The notes under the pieces are model-generated. The model did no database searches. It was not told the DNA's origin and saw only the letters and a program-made list of their open reading frames with translations. Below, piece after piece: positions 20,056 through 28,584 of a stretch of 64,000 nt of DNA (positions are counted from its first letter, which is position 1; every line of letters begins with the position of its first letter). Source of the DNA: Myxococcales bacterium (lineage in GTDB: Bacteria > Myxococcota_A > Bradymonadia > UBA7976 > UBA1532); assembly GCA_020633555.1 (NCBI GenBank), contig JACKDL010000023.1:32942-96941 (forward strand), given 5' to 3'. The position numbers and the translations under genes were made by a program.

Positions 20056-20577
20056 ATGCTCCGCACCGTCTTCGCCGGCGCCTTCGCCTCGCTGCTGCTC
20101 GCCGGCGCCGCCCAGGCCCAGACGCCTGATCCGGCCGTCTACCACACCCTGACCACCCAGTGGCGCGGCCCCGACCAGTGCCTCGACATCAAGAACGACA
20201 AGGTCGACAAGACGCCCTGGCTGGCAACCTGCGGCCGGTTCTCCGGCCAGTACTGGTCCATCCAGCCCGCGGGCGGCGGCTACGTCCGGCTCACCACCCT
20301 GTGGCGGGGCCCCGAGCAGTGCCTGGACATCCACAACGACGGGAAGAACAACAACCGGCCCCAGCTCGCGAAGTGCGGCAACTTCAGCGGGCAGCACTGG
20401 AAGATCACCCGCCTGCCCAACGGCTTCGACCGGCTCACCACCCAGTGGCGGGGCGAGGACATGTGCCTCGACGTCATCAACAACAAGACGGATCGGGAGC
20501 TGCAACTCGCGAAGTGCGGCAACTTCTCGGGGCAGCACTGGCGCATCACCGCCACCCGGCGGCCCGTGAAGAAGTAG
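20056..20577 (+). CDS. Secreted ricin-type beta-trefoil lectin-like protein
   Basis: A near-ideal AGGAGGA site precedes the ATG at 20056. The 173-residue product has a signal peptide ending AQAQ and then three homologous units of about 45 residues. Each runs LTTxWRGxxxCLDI, then LATCGRFSGQYW or LAKCGNFSGQHW, equivalent to the QxW repeats of ricin-B/CBM13 beta-trefoils. One disulfide per unit is likely. The domain normally binds sugars. Nothing catalytic is attached, so a stand-alone lectin or inhibitor is plausible. It is convergent with the stalk-like gene ending at 20597. Confidence 0.82.
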   Translation: MLRTVFAGAFASLLLAGAAQAQTPDPAVYHTLTTQWRGPDQCLDIKNDKVDKTPWLATCGRFSGQYWSIQPAGGGYVRLTTLWRGPEQCLDIHNDGKNNNRPQLAKCGNFSGQHWKITRLPNGFDRLTTQWRGEDMCLDVINNKTDRELQLAKCGNFSGQHWRITATRRPVKK

Positions 20578-20596
20578 CCGCCGCCTGCCCGCGCCC

Positions 20597-22366
20597 TCAG
20601 AGCGGGGTCACCGACCAGCTCTGGTCCGCGTTGTCGCCGCTGTCGGACGAGTTGTCGTCCAGCACCGGCACGTTGCAGCCGATGGCATAGGCCCGGCTGT
20701 TCGCGCCGCCCGCCGTCTGAAACCCGAGGGTCGCGCCCTGGCCGACCATGGAGGGATCCACGTCGTAGTACCGCACGACGATGGCCCCCGACTCGTGGAT
20801 GGACACCGTGAAGTCCACGCTGTTCTGGGAGTTCCACTGCCGGCTGTCGTAGCGCGCCGTCCACACCCGGTTGGGGGCCGTGCCCGCCGCCCCGTAGCGG
20901 ATGGTGCTGTTCAGGTCGTCCCAGTAGGCCGCGATGAAGGGCCCTTGGTGCAGCGGGGTGGGCAGCGCGGTGTTGGCCAGACCCACGTCACCCCCCATCA
21001 CGCCAAGCTCCAGCCAGCCGTTGGTGCTGATCAGGACCTGGTTGTAGGCCACCCCCCCGTAGGTCACGGCGAACGGCAGCTCGACCCCGCGGACGGCGTC
21101 GTCCCCGGCGAGCTCGTCCGGGAAGGCGATGTCGTCGGGTGACCGCGCCAGGTTCACCGACAGGGCGAAGCGCCCCTCGAGCACGTCCACCGCGTTCCCG
21201 CCGGTGATGCCCAGGGTCCCGTCCGGGTTCATGGCCAGGGTCTGGGCGTCGGTGTTCACCGCGGCCAGATCCACCCGATGCTCGCCGCCCGCGTCGGTCA
21301 GCACCAGGGTCGAGCCCTCCAGCGCCGCGCCTTGCAGCAGCTCGTTGGTGGGATCCGCGTCGGCGTCATTCACCAGGTGCGCCAGATCCACCCGGCGCTC
21401 GCCCGCCGCGTCCGCCAGGATCAGCGTGGTGCCCTCGATGGCCACGTTGGTCAGCAGCTCGTTGCCCGGATCGGTGTCGCCCAGCAGGCCCGCCAGATCC
21501 ACCCGGTGCTCGCCCCCGGCGTCGGTCAGCACCAGCGCCGCGCCGTCCAGCGCAGCGGCCGTGAGCAGCTCGTTGGTGGCGTCCGCGTCGCCGTCGGCCA
21601 CCAGCCCACCCAGCTCCACCTGCCACAGGTTGCCCGCGTCCTCGAGCACCAGGGTGGTGCCCTGCAGGGCCGCGCCCGTCAGCAGCTCGTTGGCGGGATC
21701 GGCGTCGGCCCCCGCGGGCGCGACGGGATCCTGGCAGGCCCACCCCTGGGCCCCCGCCTGGAGCACCTGCCCCTCGGCGCACGGCTGCAGCCCGAAGGCC
21801 CCATCGGCCAGCACCAGCCCGGCCCCCGCCTGGTAGGTCGTGTCGTCGTCGCCGTCGGCCAGCCCTGCGGGCAGGTTGGCCAGCGTGGCGAAGTCGTGCC
21901 CGTGATCCGCCGCCGCGAAGGCGGCCGGCGCCAGCCCACCCACCGTGGCCGCGTCCTCCGCGCGGGCGGCGTGCTGGGCGCTCGCTGCGTACTGGGCGCT
22001 CGCGGCGTACGGCGCGCTGCCCAGCGGCACCAGCGCCATCTCGGCGTCGCCGTCCACGGCCACCCCCAGCCACAGCCCCTCCGGGTGATCCCGGAACAGC
22101 GCCGGATCCAGCGCCTCGGCCGTGCCCAGATCCAGGCTGAAGAAGCCGCGGTCGAAGTCCACCGGGCGGGCCTCGGTCCACACCAGGACCGCACCCTCAG
22201 CGTCGGCGTACAGGTTGAAGACCACCGGCAGCGGCCCGGCGATGGGCTCGCCGTCGGCGGTCTGCAGGACCCCCTGCACCGGCACCGTGGCGGGCACGGC
22301 CAGCGCGGCCGGGGCGAAGGACAGGGCCGCGATGGCGGCCACGAGCAGACGGATCGAGCGACGCAT
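20597..22366 (-). CDS. Secreted stalk/fibre-like repeat protein with C-terminal beta-sandwich
   Basis: The 589-residue product has a signal peptide (MRRSIRLLVAAIAALSFAPA) and an N-terminal beta domain (about 25-115) of the kind that precedes tail-fibre stalks. An Ala-rich helix of AAS-QYAAS-QHAAR type follows, then four to five repeats built on NELLTxxxLEGTTLVLxDAG followed by RVDLA (about 215-375). A C-terminal domain (about 390-589) contains YNQVLISTNGWLELG and AYWDDL, a NIDO-like or lectin-like sandwich. AGGAGAG precedes the ATG at 22366, which overlaps the upstream lipoprotein stop by one base (TGATG). A surface fibre is inferred. Confidence 0.75.
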   Translation of the reverse strand: MRRSIRLLVAAIAALSFAPAALAVPATVPVQGVLQTADGEPIAGPLPVVFNLYADAEGAVLVWTEARPVDFDRGFFSLDLGTAEALDPALFRDHPEGLWLGVAVDGDAEMALVPLGSAPYAASAQYAASAQHAARAEDAATVGGLAPAAFAAADHGHDFATLANLPAGLADGDDDTTYQAGAGLVLADGAFGLQPCAEGQVLQAGAQGWACQDPVAPAGADADPANELLTGAALQGTTLVLEDAGNLWQVELGGLVADGDADATNELLTAAALDGAALVLTDAGGEHRVDLAGLLGDTDPGNELLTNVAIEGTTLILADAAGERRVDLAHLVNDADADPTNELLQGAALEGSTLVLTDAGGEHRVDLAAVNTDAQTLAMNPDGTLGITGGNAVDVLEGRFALSVNLARSPDDIAFPDELAGDDAVRGVELPFAVTYGGVAYNQVLISTNGWLELGVMGGDVGLANTALPTPLHQGPFIAAYWDDLNSTIRYGAAGTAPNRVWTARYDSRQWNSQNSVDFTVSIHESGAIVVRYYDVDPSMVGQGATLGFQTAGGANSRAYAIGCNVPVLDDNSSDSGDNADQSWSVTPL

Positions 22367-22884
22367 CAGGGCTCTCCTGTGAACGAAGGGGCGCCCACCC
22401 CCAGGCGGGCGCGGAATCGGGCGGACTGGCGGGCCGAGGTGGGCGACGGCCCCCCCACGGTCAGCACCAGGCGGAAGCGATCGGTGCGACGCTGCGCGCC
22501 GCCCGCCACGAGGCCCGGCGCTCCGGGCGTGGGCGACATGGCGTCGGGGTCGATGCCAGCGTCGGGGTCCGGCCCCGCATCTGGATCCAGCCCCGCATCG
22601 GGATCCAGCCCCGCATCGGGATCCAGCCCCGCATCGGGATCCGGCCCTGCGTCGGGGTCCGGCCCAGCATCGGGCAGCTCGGCCGCGTCGGGCCTGGGCG
22701 TTGCGTCGGGCAGCGAGGCATCGTGGGCCGCCGCGTCGGGCGGCACCGGCAGCCCCCCGTCGGCGGGCCCCCGGTCCATCGCCAAGGCGGCGTCGCCGGG
22801 ATCGGCAGGAACGGGCGCGTCGTCGCAAGCGGCCAGCGCAAGCGCGGCGCACAGCGACCACACGCGGCGCGGAGCGCGTCGCAT
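22366..22884 (-). CDS. Asp-Ala-Gly-Pro repeat lipoprotein
   Basis: The 172-residue lipoprotein has the signal MRRAPRRVWSLCAALALAAC (Cys20). Its middle is a low-complexity run of about seven DPDAG(P/L) units encoded by an 18-bp tandem repeat, and the tail is basic and Ser/Arg-rich. The repeats suggest an extended tether through or off the outer membrane. TTGGAGG lies upstream of the ATG at 22884. The stop shares a base with the start of the fibre-like gene, so the two are coupled and the lipoprotein may anchor or accompany it. No catalytic role is visible. Confidence 0.7.
   Translation of the reverse strand: MRRAPRRVWSLCAALALAACDDAPVPADPGDAALAMDRGPADGGLPVPPDAAAHDASLPDATPRPDAAELPDAGPDPDAGPDPDAGLDPDAGLDPDAGLDPDAGPDPDAGIDPDAMSPTPGAPGLVAGGAQRRTDRFRLVLTVGGPSPTSARQSARFRARLGVGAPSFTGEP
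22541..22666 (-). repeat. 18-bp tandem repeat encoding DPDAG units
   Basis: Seven near-identical 18-mers (plus-strand consensus GCATCGGGATCCAGCCCC) lie head to tail inside the lipoprotein gene, keeping the frame. Copy number is likely to vary between strains by slippage. Confidence 0.85.
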
Positions 22885-23051
22885 GCTTGACCTCCAAGGT
22901 CGGGAACACATCGGAAACACAGCGACCCTAGGGGAGGCGTCCCGGGCCGCGACAGAGGCCACGTGGAGATCCAAACATTGCTTTGGATGCCGCCTTGCAG
23001 CCGTCGCGGCCCATCGGGCACCGTCCGGGCACCGCTCTACCCGAGGCCGCC

Positions 23052-24269
23052 ATGATCCGGCGCACGCTGGCCCTGCTCACCGCCCTGACCGCTCTGACGG
23101 CTCTGACCGCCTGCGACGACGAGGCGCAGCCCGATCCTCAGAACACGGCCCGCGCCGACGGGTCCGGGCCCGCTGCGGATCTGTCCGACGGGAAGGCCGA
23201 CGATGCTCACGCCGACGGTGCCCCACGCGACGCCCACCCCGGCGAAGACGCCGCGCCCGATGGCGCCGTGGCCGACGCCGAGCGCCCCGCGGAGGCCGAC
23301 GCCGCGCCCCCAGCCGATCCGCGCCCCCCGTGGCAGGTCTGTGAGACCGCCGCCGATCCGGTCGGCCCCACCGAAGACTGGCGCCACCTGAGCAACGAGG
23401 TCATCACCCTGGGCCACGCCGGCCACTCGGCCCAGGACGTGCTGGCCCCGACGGACCGCGCCACCGCGCTGCCCGGCAAGTTCGCCTACGGGGCCATCAG
23501 CAAGGACCTGGAAGACGAGGACGTGGAGGTCCAGGTCAGCGACTGCGCCGGCGGCTGGCGTCTGCTCGGCCGCGCCCGCACCGATGGCGACGGCCGGATC
23601 GCGCTGAACCTCCCCCAGGGCGCGCTGCCGCCCGTGGGCCAGCACGACGTGGCCCTGCGGGTGGTCGGCGACGGCAGCGTCGCTCGGTCGCGCCTGTTCG
23701 TCACCCCGCCCGGGGCCCACCTGATGGTCTTCGACATCGACGGCACGCTCACCACCGACGACCTGGAGCTGTTCCGCGACGTGCTGGCCGATCTGTTCGA
23801 GCCCATCCTGAACGGCGACTACGTGCCCGAGGCCCGGGCCGGTGGCCTGGAGCTCACTCGGCTGCGCCGCTTCGATCAGGGCCGGCTGGTGGTCTACCTC
23901 ACCGGCCGCCCCTACGTACTCACCGACATCAGCCGCGGGTGGCTCGCCGAGCTCGGCTTCCCCGTCGGCCCCCTGCATGTGGTGGACGCCGTCAGCGACG
24001 TCCTGCCGACCAACGGCCAGGTCGGGGACTACAAGGCCGACTACCTGCGCCACCTGCAGGGCCTGGGCTACGTCATCGACGCCGCCTACGGCAACGCCAC
24101 CACCGACATCTACGCCTACGCCCAGGCCGGCATCGTGCCGGCCCGGACCTTCATCGCTGGCACGCACGGCGGCGAGGGCGGCACCGTGGCCGTGGGCGAC
24201 GACTGGCTGAGCCACCTCCCCCAGGCCGCCGCCGACGCCCTCCCGGCCCAGGTCTTCTTCGACCCCTGA
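23052..24269 (+). CDS. Lipoprotein with LNS2/App1-like HAD phosphatase domain
   Basis: The 405-residue product has a lipoprotein signal (MIRRTLALLTALTALTALTAC), an Asp/Ala-rich linker to about residue 95, a beta-sandwich (about 105-220) and a HAD phosphatase domain (about 222-395). The HAD motifs are VFDIDGTLTTDD (nucleophile Asp228, acid Asp230), VVYLTGRP, and YGNATTDIYAYAQAG, with DYKADYL supplying the Lys. This order matches lipin/LNS2 and yeast App1, Mg-dependent phosphatidate phosphatases. A phosphatidate- or lysolipid-acting enzyme on the cell surface is inferred. The family assignment is firmer than the substrate. Confidence 0.8.
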   Translation: MIRRTLALLTALTALTALTACDDEAQPDPQNTARADGSGPAADLSDGKADDAHADGAPRDAHPGEDAAPDGAVADAERPAEADAAPPADPRPPWQVCETAADPVGPTEDWRHLSNEVITLGHAGHSAQDVLAPTDRATALPGKFAYGAISKDLEDEDVEVQVSDCAGGWRLLGRARTDGDGRIALNLPQGALPPVGQHDVALRVVGDGSVARSRLFVTPPGAHLMVFDIDGTLTTDDLELFRDVLADLFEPILNGDYVPEARAGGLELTRLRRFDQGRLVVYLTGRPYVLTDISRGWLAELGFPVGPLHVVDAVSDVLPTNGQVGDYKADYLRHLQGLGYVIDAAYGNATTDIYAYAQAGIVPARTFIAGTHGGEGGTVAVGDDWLSHLPQAAADALPAQVFFDP

Positions 24270-24326
24270 TCCCCCCTCGCCGCAGAAAAACGCCCGCTCC
24301 ACTGCGGACTCGGGCGGCCCCTGGCG

Positions 24327-24358
24327 CGGTTCGGTGTGACCCCGGCACACCCAAACCG
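24327..24358 (+). promoter_or_regulatory. Stem-loop in the leader of the 24377 gene
   Basis: CGGTTCGGTGTG (24327-24338) is nearly complementary to CACACCCAAACCG (24346-24358), giving a strong hairpin just before the ribosome site. It may be an operator, an mRNA structure, or the terminator of the preceding gene. Confidence 0.35.
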
Positions 24359-24376
24359 ACCCGCTCAGGAGCCCCC

Positions 24377-24952
24377 ATGAACACCATCGCTCGCAGCCTG
24401 CTCGCCCTCGCCGCCCTCGCCGCCACCGCCACCCCGGCCTTCGCCGGCAAGGTCAAGATCCGCAACTGCCTCGACGAGCGCGTCTTCGTCTGCGCCTACA
24501 ACGGCAACGACTCGTCCATGATCCTCCCCTCGGACAAGCAGGGCATCGGCCCGGGCAAGCGCAAGTCCGTGGAGTGCAGCACCAACAAGTGCAAGGTGTT
24601 CATGGCCATCTCGAGCAAGAAGGCCAAGAACTTCGACAAGTTCGCCATGGTCATCGGCGGCACGGGCGTCGCCGCGGGCGCCGCCGCCGTCCCCATGGGC
24701 GCGGTCATGACCACCACCCTCGCCGGCGGCTTCGCCACCGCGGGCGCGGGCGTCGCGGCGGCGGGCGTCGCCGTCGCCGTCTTCAAGGGCGTGGAGATCG
24801 GCGACAACGCCAAGCTCTGCGAGAAGATGCGCAAGGCGGCCAAGAAGAACGGCCTGAAGGCCAAGGCAAAGGGCAGCTACACCCTGCGCAGCAGCACCGT
24901 GGACGGCTACGAGGTCTTCGCCCTCGAGCCGGGCAAGGACAGCTGCAACTGA
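24377..24952 (+). CDS. Exported protein with hydrophobic hairpin
   Basis: The 191-residue product has a signal peptide (MNTIARSLLALAALAATATPAF) and a basic, Cys-containing N-domain (IRNCLDERVFVCAYNGNDSS, with later VECSTNKCKVF). A long Gly/Ala/Val hydrophobic segment (about 95-140) could form a membrane hairpin. A Lys-rich helix (KLCEKMRKAAKKNGLKAKAK) and a short C-terminal strand region with a last Cys follow. Five or six cysteines suggest disulfides. I do not recognise the family. A pore- or membrane-associated role is possible but unsupported. CAGGAG precedes the ATG. Confidence 0.7.
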   Translation: MNTIARSLLALAALAATATPAFAGKVKIRNCLDERVFVCAYNGNDSSMILPSDKQGIGPGKRKSVECSTNKCKVFMAISSKKAKNFDKFAMVIGGTGVAAGAAAVPMGAVMTTTLAGGFATAGAGVAAAGVAVAVFKGVEIGDNAKLCEKMRKAAKKNGLKAKAKGSYTLRSSTVDGYEVFALEPGKDSCN

Positions 24953-25078
24953 GCGGAGCGTGGCCCTCGGGCGCCGGCATGGGGCGGCCACCGGGCTGCG
25001 GCCAACCAATCGGGCGCCTGCCTGCGGGATCGACCCGCGCCCCGCGCCCTATGGGTCAAGCTCTGTTGGAGTCGACCC

Positions 25079-25942
25079 ATGCGCACCCTGCTCACCCTGC
25101 TTCTCCTGGCCGTCGCCACGCCCGCGGCGGCCAAGGCACCCAAGGTCACGCTGATGACCTTCAACCTGCCCGCCTTCCCGGCGGACGTGGGCAAGAAGAA
25201 GAACAAGGACAAGCGCGTGAAGCGCTTTGTCAAACGGCTCAAGGCGCTGGATCACAAGCCCGACGTCGTGGCCCTGCAGGAGGTGTGGGACGACAGCGAC
25301 AAGCGCGAGATCCGCCAGAAGCTGAAGGACATCTACCCCCACGCGCACCTGGACACCTCGGCCGGCAAGCACGGCCTGCTGCTGAACTCGGGCCTCATGC
25401 TGCTGAGCCGCTGGCCGCTGTCGGACACCCGGCTTCGGCACTACAAAGCCAACAAGGGACTGGAGAAGAAGGCGGCCAAGAAGGGCGTGCTCGGCGCGCG
25501 GATCAGCCCGCCGGGCGGCAAGCCCTTCTGGGTGTTCGCCACCCACCTGCAGGCCCAGAGCAAGGACCGCCACAACCGCACCAAGCTCAAGCAGCTCGGC
25601 GAAGCCCGCGACGCCATCCGTGCCGCCACGGCGGGCATGACCCGAGGCACCGTCTTCCTGGTGGGCGACTTCAACCTGTCGGTCGAGAAGAACAACGCGA
25701 CGCTTCAGGCGGCCTACGCCCTGTTCCCGGGGGTGGTCGACACCTACGACGCGGCCCGAACCGAGGCCACGGGCAGCACCTGGGCCGGCCTGGACGACCC
25801 CGGCAAGCGGCAGCGCATCGACCACATCTGGGTGTTGAACGGCGCCGTCTCCGGCGCCTCTTGGATCGTGCGCACCTTCGACAAGGACGTCTCGGACCAC
25901 CTGGCCTACTGGGGCGAGTTCGACGGCGGCAGCTTCCGCTGA
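25079..25942 (+). CDS. Secreted endonuclease/exonuclease/phosphatase family hydrolase (sphingomyelinase-like)
   Basis: The 287-residue product has a signal peptide and an EEP (DNase I-like) domain over the whole mature length. The active-site residues are present: Asn in TFNLPAF, Glu68 in ALQEVWDD, the Asp/Asn pair in VGDFNLS (Asp197, Asn199), and SDHLAYWG with Asp273-His274. FATHLQAQ supplies the other conserved His. The spacing and secretion fit neutral sphingomyelinase/phospholipase C-like members more than DNA-repair nucleases. Substrate is inferred. GTTGGAG lies a few bases before the ATG at 25079. Confidence 0.85.
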   Translation: MRTLLTLLLLAVATPAAAKAPKVTLMTFNLPAFPADVGKKKNKDKRVKRFVKRLKALDHKPDVVALQEVWDDSDKREIRQKLKDIYPHAHLDTSAGKHGLLLNSGLMLLSRWPLSDTRLRHYKANKGLEKKAAKKGVLGARISPPGGKPFWVFATHLQAQSKDRHNRTKLKQLGEARDAIRAATAGMTRGTVFLVGDFNLSVEKNNATLQAAYALFPGVVDTYDAARTEATGSTWAGLDDPGKRQRIDHIWVLNGAVSGASWIVRTFDKDVSDHLAYWGEFDGGSFR

Positions 25943-26080
25943 GAACGACCGGTCGAGGGAGCCTGCCCTCCGGCCCGCCCGCCGGCGCCCGCCCTTCAAC
26001 CCTGAATAGCCCCGTACCGATGGCGTATCGGCGCCCGCGTCCGCGCGGTGCGGACACACGACCCCTCTGGGAGGACCCCC

Positions 26081-26728
26081 ATGAAGCGCAGCACCCTCGG
26101 CCTGATCGTCGCCGGCCTGGCCCTCTTCCTCGCCGCCCCCGCCGGGGCGCAGCTCGTCAAGATCGGTGAAGGCGGCGCCGTCGAGGTCAACGCCGGCGGC
26201 ACCAAGGTGAAGACGGGCAAGGGCGGCACCAAGGTCAACGCCGGTGGCACCAAGGTGAACACCGGGAACGGGGGCACGCGGGTCGACACCGGCGACACCC
26301 AGGTGGACACCGACGATGACGGCGCCGCCGTCGACGTGGGCGGCGCGAAGGTCCGCACCGGCTTGGGGATGCCCAGCGTCCGGGTGCCGCGCCGGGGTGG
26401 CGACGCGCAGGTCGGCACCTTCGTCTGCGACGGTGACACCACGAAGGTCCTGAAGGGCGTCGTCATCTCGGCCGCCGACGGCCCCGCCATCCTGGCCAAG
26501 GACAACTGCACGCTGACCATCAAGGGCGCCACGCTGCAGGGCCAGAACGCCGTGGTCGCGCAGGACAACGCCACCGTGAAGATCAGCGGCAGCACGCTGC
26601 AGGGCAACGAGCACGCCGTGCTCGCCACGGGCAGCGCCGACGTCACCCTGCGCGGATCCACCGTCAGCGGCAAGCTGACCACCCAGGACAGCGCCGACAT
26701 CCACAAGAAGGGCAACATCATCCGCTGA
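26081..26728 (+). CDS. Exported low-complexity/beta-helix protein
   Basis: GGGAGGA precedes the ATG of a 215-residue protein with a signal peptide (cut after AGAQ). Residues about 25-105 are a Gly/Thr/Val repeat of NAGGTKVNTG and GDTQVDTDDD type. Residues 110-215 are short beta-helix rungs with the pattern CTLTIKGATLQGQNAVVAQ and ATVKISGSTLQGNEHAV, as in DUF3060-like beta-solenoids. A surface-exposed structural or adhesive protein is likely. The leader holds two short inverted repeats (CCGAT/ATCGG and GTCCGC/GCGGAC) within 26017-26056. Confidence 0.7.
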   Translation: MKRSTLGLIVAGLALFLAAPAGAQLVKIGEGGAVEVNAGGTKVKTGKGGTKVNAGGTKVNTGNGGTRVDTGDTQVDTDDDGAAVDVGGAKVRTGLGMPSVRVPRRGGDAQVGTFVCDGDTTKVLKGVVISAADGPAILAKDNCTLTIKGATLQGQNAVVAQDNATVKISGSTLQGNEHAVLATGSADVTLRGSTVSGKLTTQDSADIHKKGNIIR

Positions 26729-26770
26729 GGACGGCCCACGCGGATCACCCGCCGGGCAAGCATACGGCGG

Positions 26771-26798
26771 TTGACCCGGGTCGTCGCGGCGCTACGGT
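26771..26798 (+). promoter_or_regulatory. Sigma-70-type promoter of the SDR gene
   Basis: TTGACC (26771-26776), 16 bp, then TACGGT (26793-26798), 42 nt before the ATG at 26841. The hexamers match those at 18348-18376. Confidence 0.55.
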
Positions 26799-26840
26799 GG
26801 GGCCCCGGCGCGCCCCCGCGCCCACCACGGAGCGCCACCC

Positions 26841-27770
26841 ATGCAGACCGTCCTGGGGTCCACCGGCCAGATCGGCACCGAGCTCGCCCGCGCCCTGCGC
26901 GCGCACACCGACGCCGTGCGCCTGGTGAGCCGCAACCCCAAGCCCGTGAGCCCGGGCGACCAATGCGTCGCTGCCGATCTGTTGGACCCCGAACAGACCC
27001 TGCACGCGGTCCAGGGTTCGAGCACCGTGTACCTGACCGCCGGGCTCCCCATGGACACCCGACGTTGGGTTGAGCAGTGGCCCGTGCTCATGGCCAACGT
27101 CATCGCCGCCTGCGCCGCGCACGATGCGACGCTGGTGTTCTTCGACAACACGTACATGTACCCGCAGACCGCCACGCCTCAGACCGAGGCTACGCCGTTT
27201 GCGCCCAATGGTCCCCAGGGCCTGATCCGTGCACGCATTGCCCAGGCTCTGCTGGACGCCATGGCCGCGGGACGGGTCCGGGGCCTCATCGCCCGGGCGC
27301 CCGAGTTCTATGGCCCCGGCGCCACCCAGAGCGTCACGAACGCCCTCGTCGTCGACAAGCTCTGGGCCAAGACCCCGGCACAGATCCTCGTGCGCGACGA
27401 CACCCTGCGGACCCTGATCTACACCCCGGACGCCAGCCGGGCCCTGGCTCTGCTGGGCAACACCCCGGACACCTGCGGCCAGACCTGGCACCTGCCCTGC
27501 GACGACAACCGGCTCAGCTACCGCGACCTCGTCGCCCTGGCCGCGGACGTCTTCGGTGTCCCCGCCGCCCACCAGGTTCGCGCTCGCTGGCAGCTCCGCC
27601 TGGCGGGCCTGTTCAGCCAAACCGCCCGCGACCTGGCCGAGCTGCTGCCTCGCTATGGCGCCGACAACCTCTTCGTGTCCGACCGGTTCAAGGCCCGGTT
27701 CCCCGAGTTCCAGGTCACCCCGTTGCGGGCGGGCCTGGAGGCCATCCGAGACGAGCGCCGGGCCGCCTGA
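26841..27770 (+). CDS. NAD(P)-dependent epimerase/dehydratase-like protein
   Basis: The 309-residue Rossmann protein begins with a degenerate nucleotide loop (VLGSTGQIGTELARALRA) in place of GxxGxxG. It continues with the family blocks VAADLLDPEQ, TVYLTAGLPM, a catalytic-type FFDNTYMYPQ (Tyr of the atypical extended SDRs) and ARAPEFYGPG. The C-terminal substrate part starts near residue 170. It belongs to the atypical/extended short-chain dehydrogenase group, often annotated NAD-dependent epimerase or NmrA-like. The substrate is unknown. It is convergent with the ArsR-type regulator, so not an obvious target of it. Confidence 0.8.
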   Translation: MQTVLGSTGQIGTELARALRAHTDAVRLVSRNPKPVSPGDQCVAADLLDPEQTLHAVQGSSTVYLTAGLPMDTRRWVEQWPVLMANVIAACAAHDATLVFFDNTYMYPQTATPQTEATPFAPNGPQGLIRARIAQALLDAMAAGRVRGLIARAPEFYGPGATQSVTNALVVDKLWAKTPAQILVRDDTLRTLIYTPDASRALALLGNTPDTCGQTWHLPCDDNRLSYRDLVALAADVFGVPAAHQVRARWQLRLAGLFSQTARDLAELLPRYGADNLFVSDRFKARFPEFQVTPLRAGLEAIRDERRAA

Positions 27771-27809
27771 TCTCCGCCTGGGGGCAACGAGTCCGGTCAC
27801 CCGATCGGA

Positions 27810-28409
27810 TCACCAGCGCCCGCTCGGCAGCGGCCCCCGCGGCGTCTCGGGGTTGAGCCGGTACTCGGAGCCCCGCCGATCCCGAAGCAGCCACCGGGCC
27901 ATCACCAGCTCACGACGCAGCGTCGCCACGTCGTCGTGCCACTCGCGCAGGATCGCGTCGATCTGCCGCTCGTCGTACACGCGGTCGGGCTCGAAGCGAC
28001 CGGCCAGAGCCCGCAGCACCGCCGCACGCTTCTTGCGCTGGGACGGGATGGTGCTGAGCCGGCCGTCCTTCAGGTAGCCGCGCACGATGCGCCGGTCCTC
28101 GGCGTCCAGATCGGCCTCCGCACCGATGGAGGTCAGCGTCTCGCCCTCCAGCGTCCGCTGGGCGAGGGCCCGCAGCGCATCGGCGTCCAGGCTGTAGTGT
28201 CGGGTCGTGCCCTCGGCGCGCACCGCCACCAGACCTAGCTGTTTCAGGCGCGCCAGATGATGGCTTGCGGTTGGCGCCTTGATGGCGACCGCCTCGGCCA
28301 GCTCCGCCACGCTGCGCTCGCGCACGGCCAACAGACCCAGGATCTGCAGCCGGGTGGGGTCGGCCAGGTTCTTGAAGAACTCCACCAGCAGGTTCAGGTC
28401 AGGGTGCAT
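27810..28409 (-). CDS. ArsR-family regulator fused to DUF2087
   Basis: The 199-residue protein has an ArsR-type winged helix (about 1-95; EFFKNLADPTRLQILGLLA, recognition helix APTASHHLARLKQLGLV, wing TTRHYSLDADAL) joined to a DUF2087 domain (about 115-185; GRLSTIPSQRKKRAAVLRAL, WHDDVATLRRELV). The ELCVC-type metal cysteines are absent, so it probably senses something other than arsenic. The gene reads towards and ends near the SDR gene. DUF2087 often follows HTH domains, and its role is unknown. ATG at 28407-28409. Confidence 0.88.
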   Translation of the reverse strand: MHPDLNLLVEFFKNLADPTRLQILGLLAVRERSVAELAEAVAIKAPTASHHLARLKQLGLVAVRAEGTTRHYSLDADALRALAQRTLEGETLTSIGAEADLDAEDRRIVRGYLKDGRLSTIPSQRKKRAAVLRALAGRFEPDRVYDERQIDAILREWHDDVATLRRELVMARWLLRDRRGSEYRLNPETPRGPLPSGRW

Positions 28410-28584
28410 CGTTCACCGCCTTCGTCGACAATCATCAATTTAGACATCCATCTACCTACTCGAGGGCGACGACTGCGGCAACGACTATTTCGACAGCCAT
28501 CGAATCTTGGCGCACCGGGTGCCCTCGGACAGGCCCGACCGCTTCAGCGCTCGTTGTGAGATTCGACCCGCGCGCGTAGCCCGT

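Noticed and set aside
26745..27800. A 351-codon minus-strand frame opposite the SDR gene
   Set aside because: The plus-strand SDR has a clear fold, promoter and start. The opposite frame has no recognisable domain.
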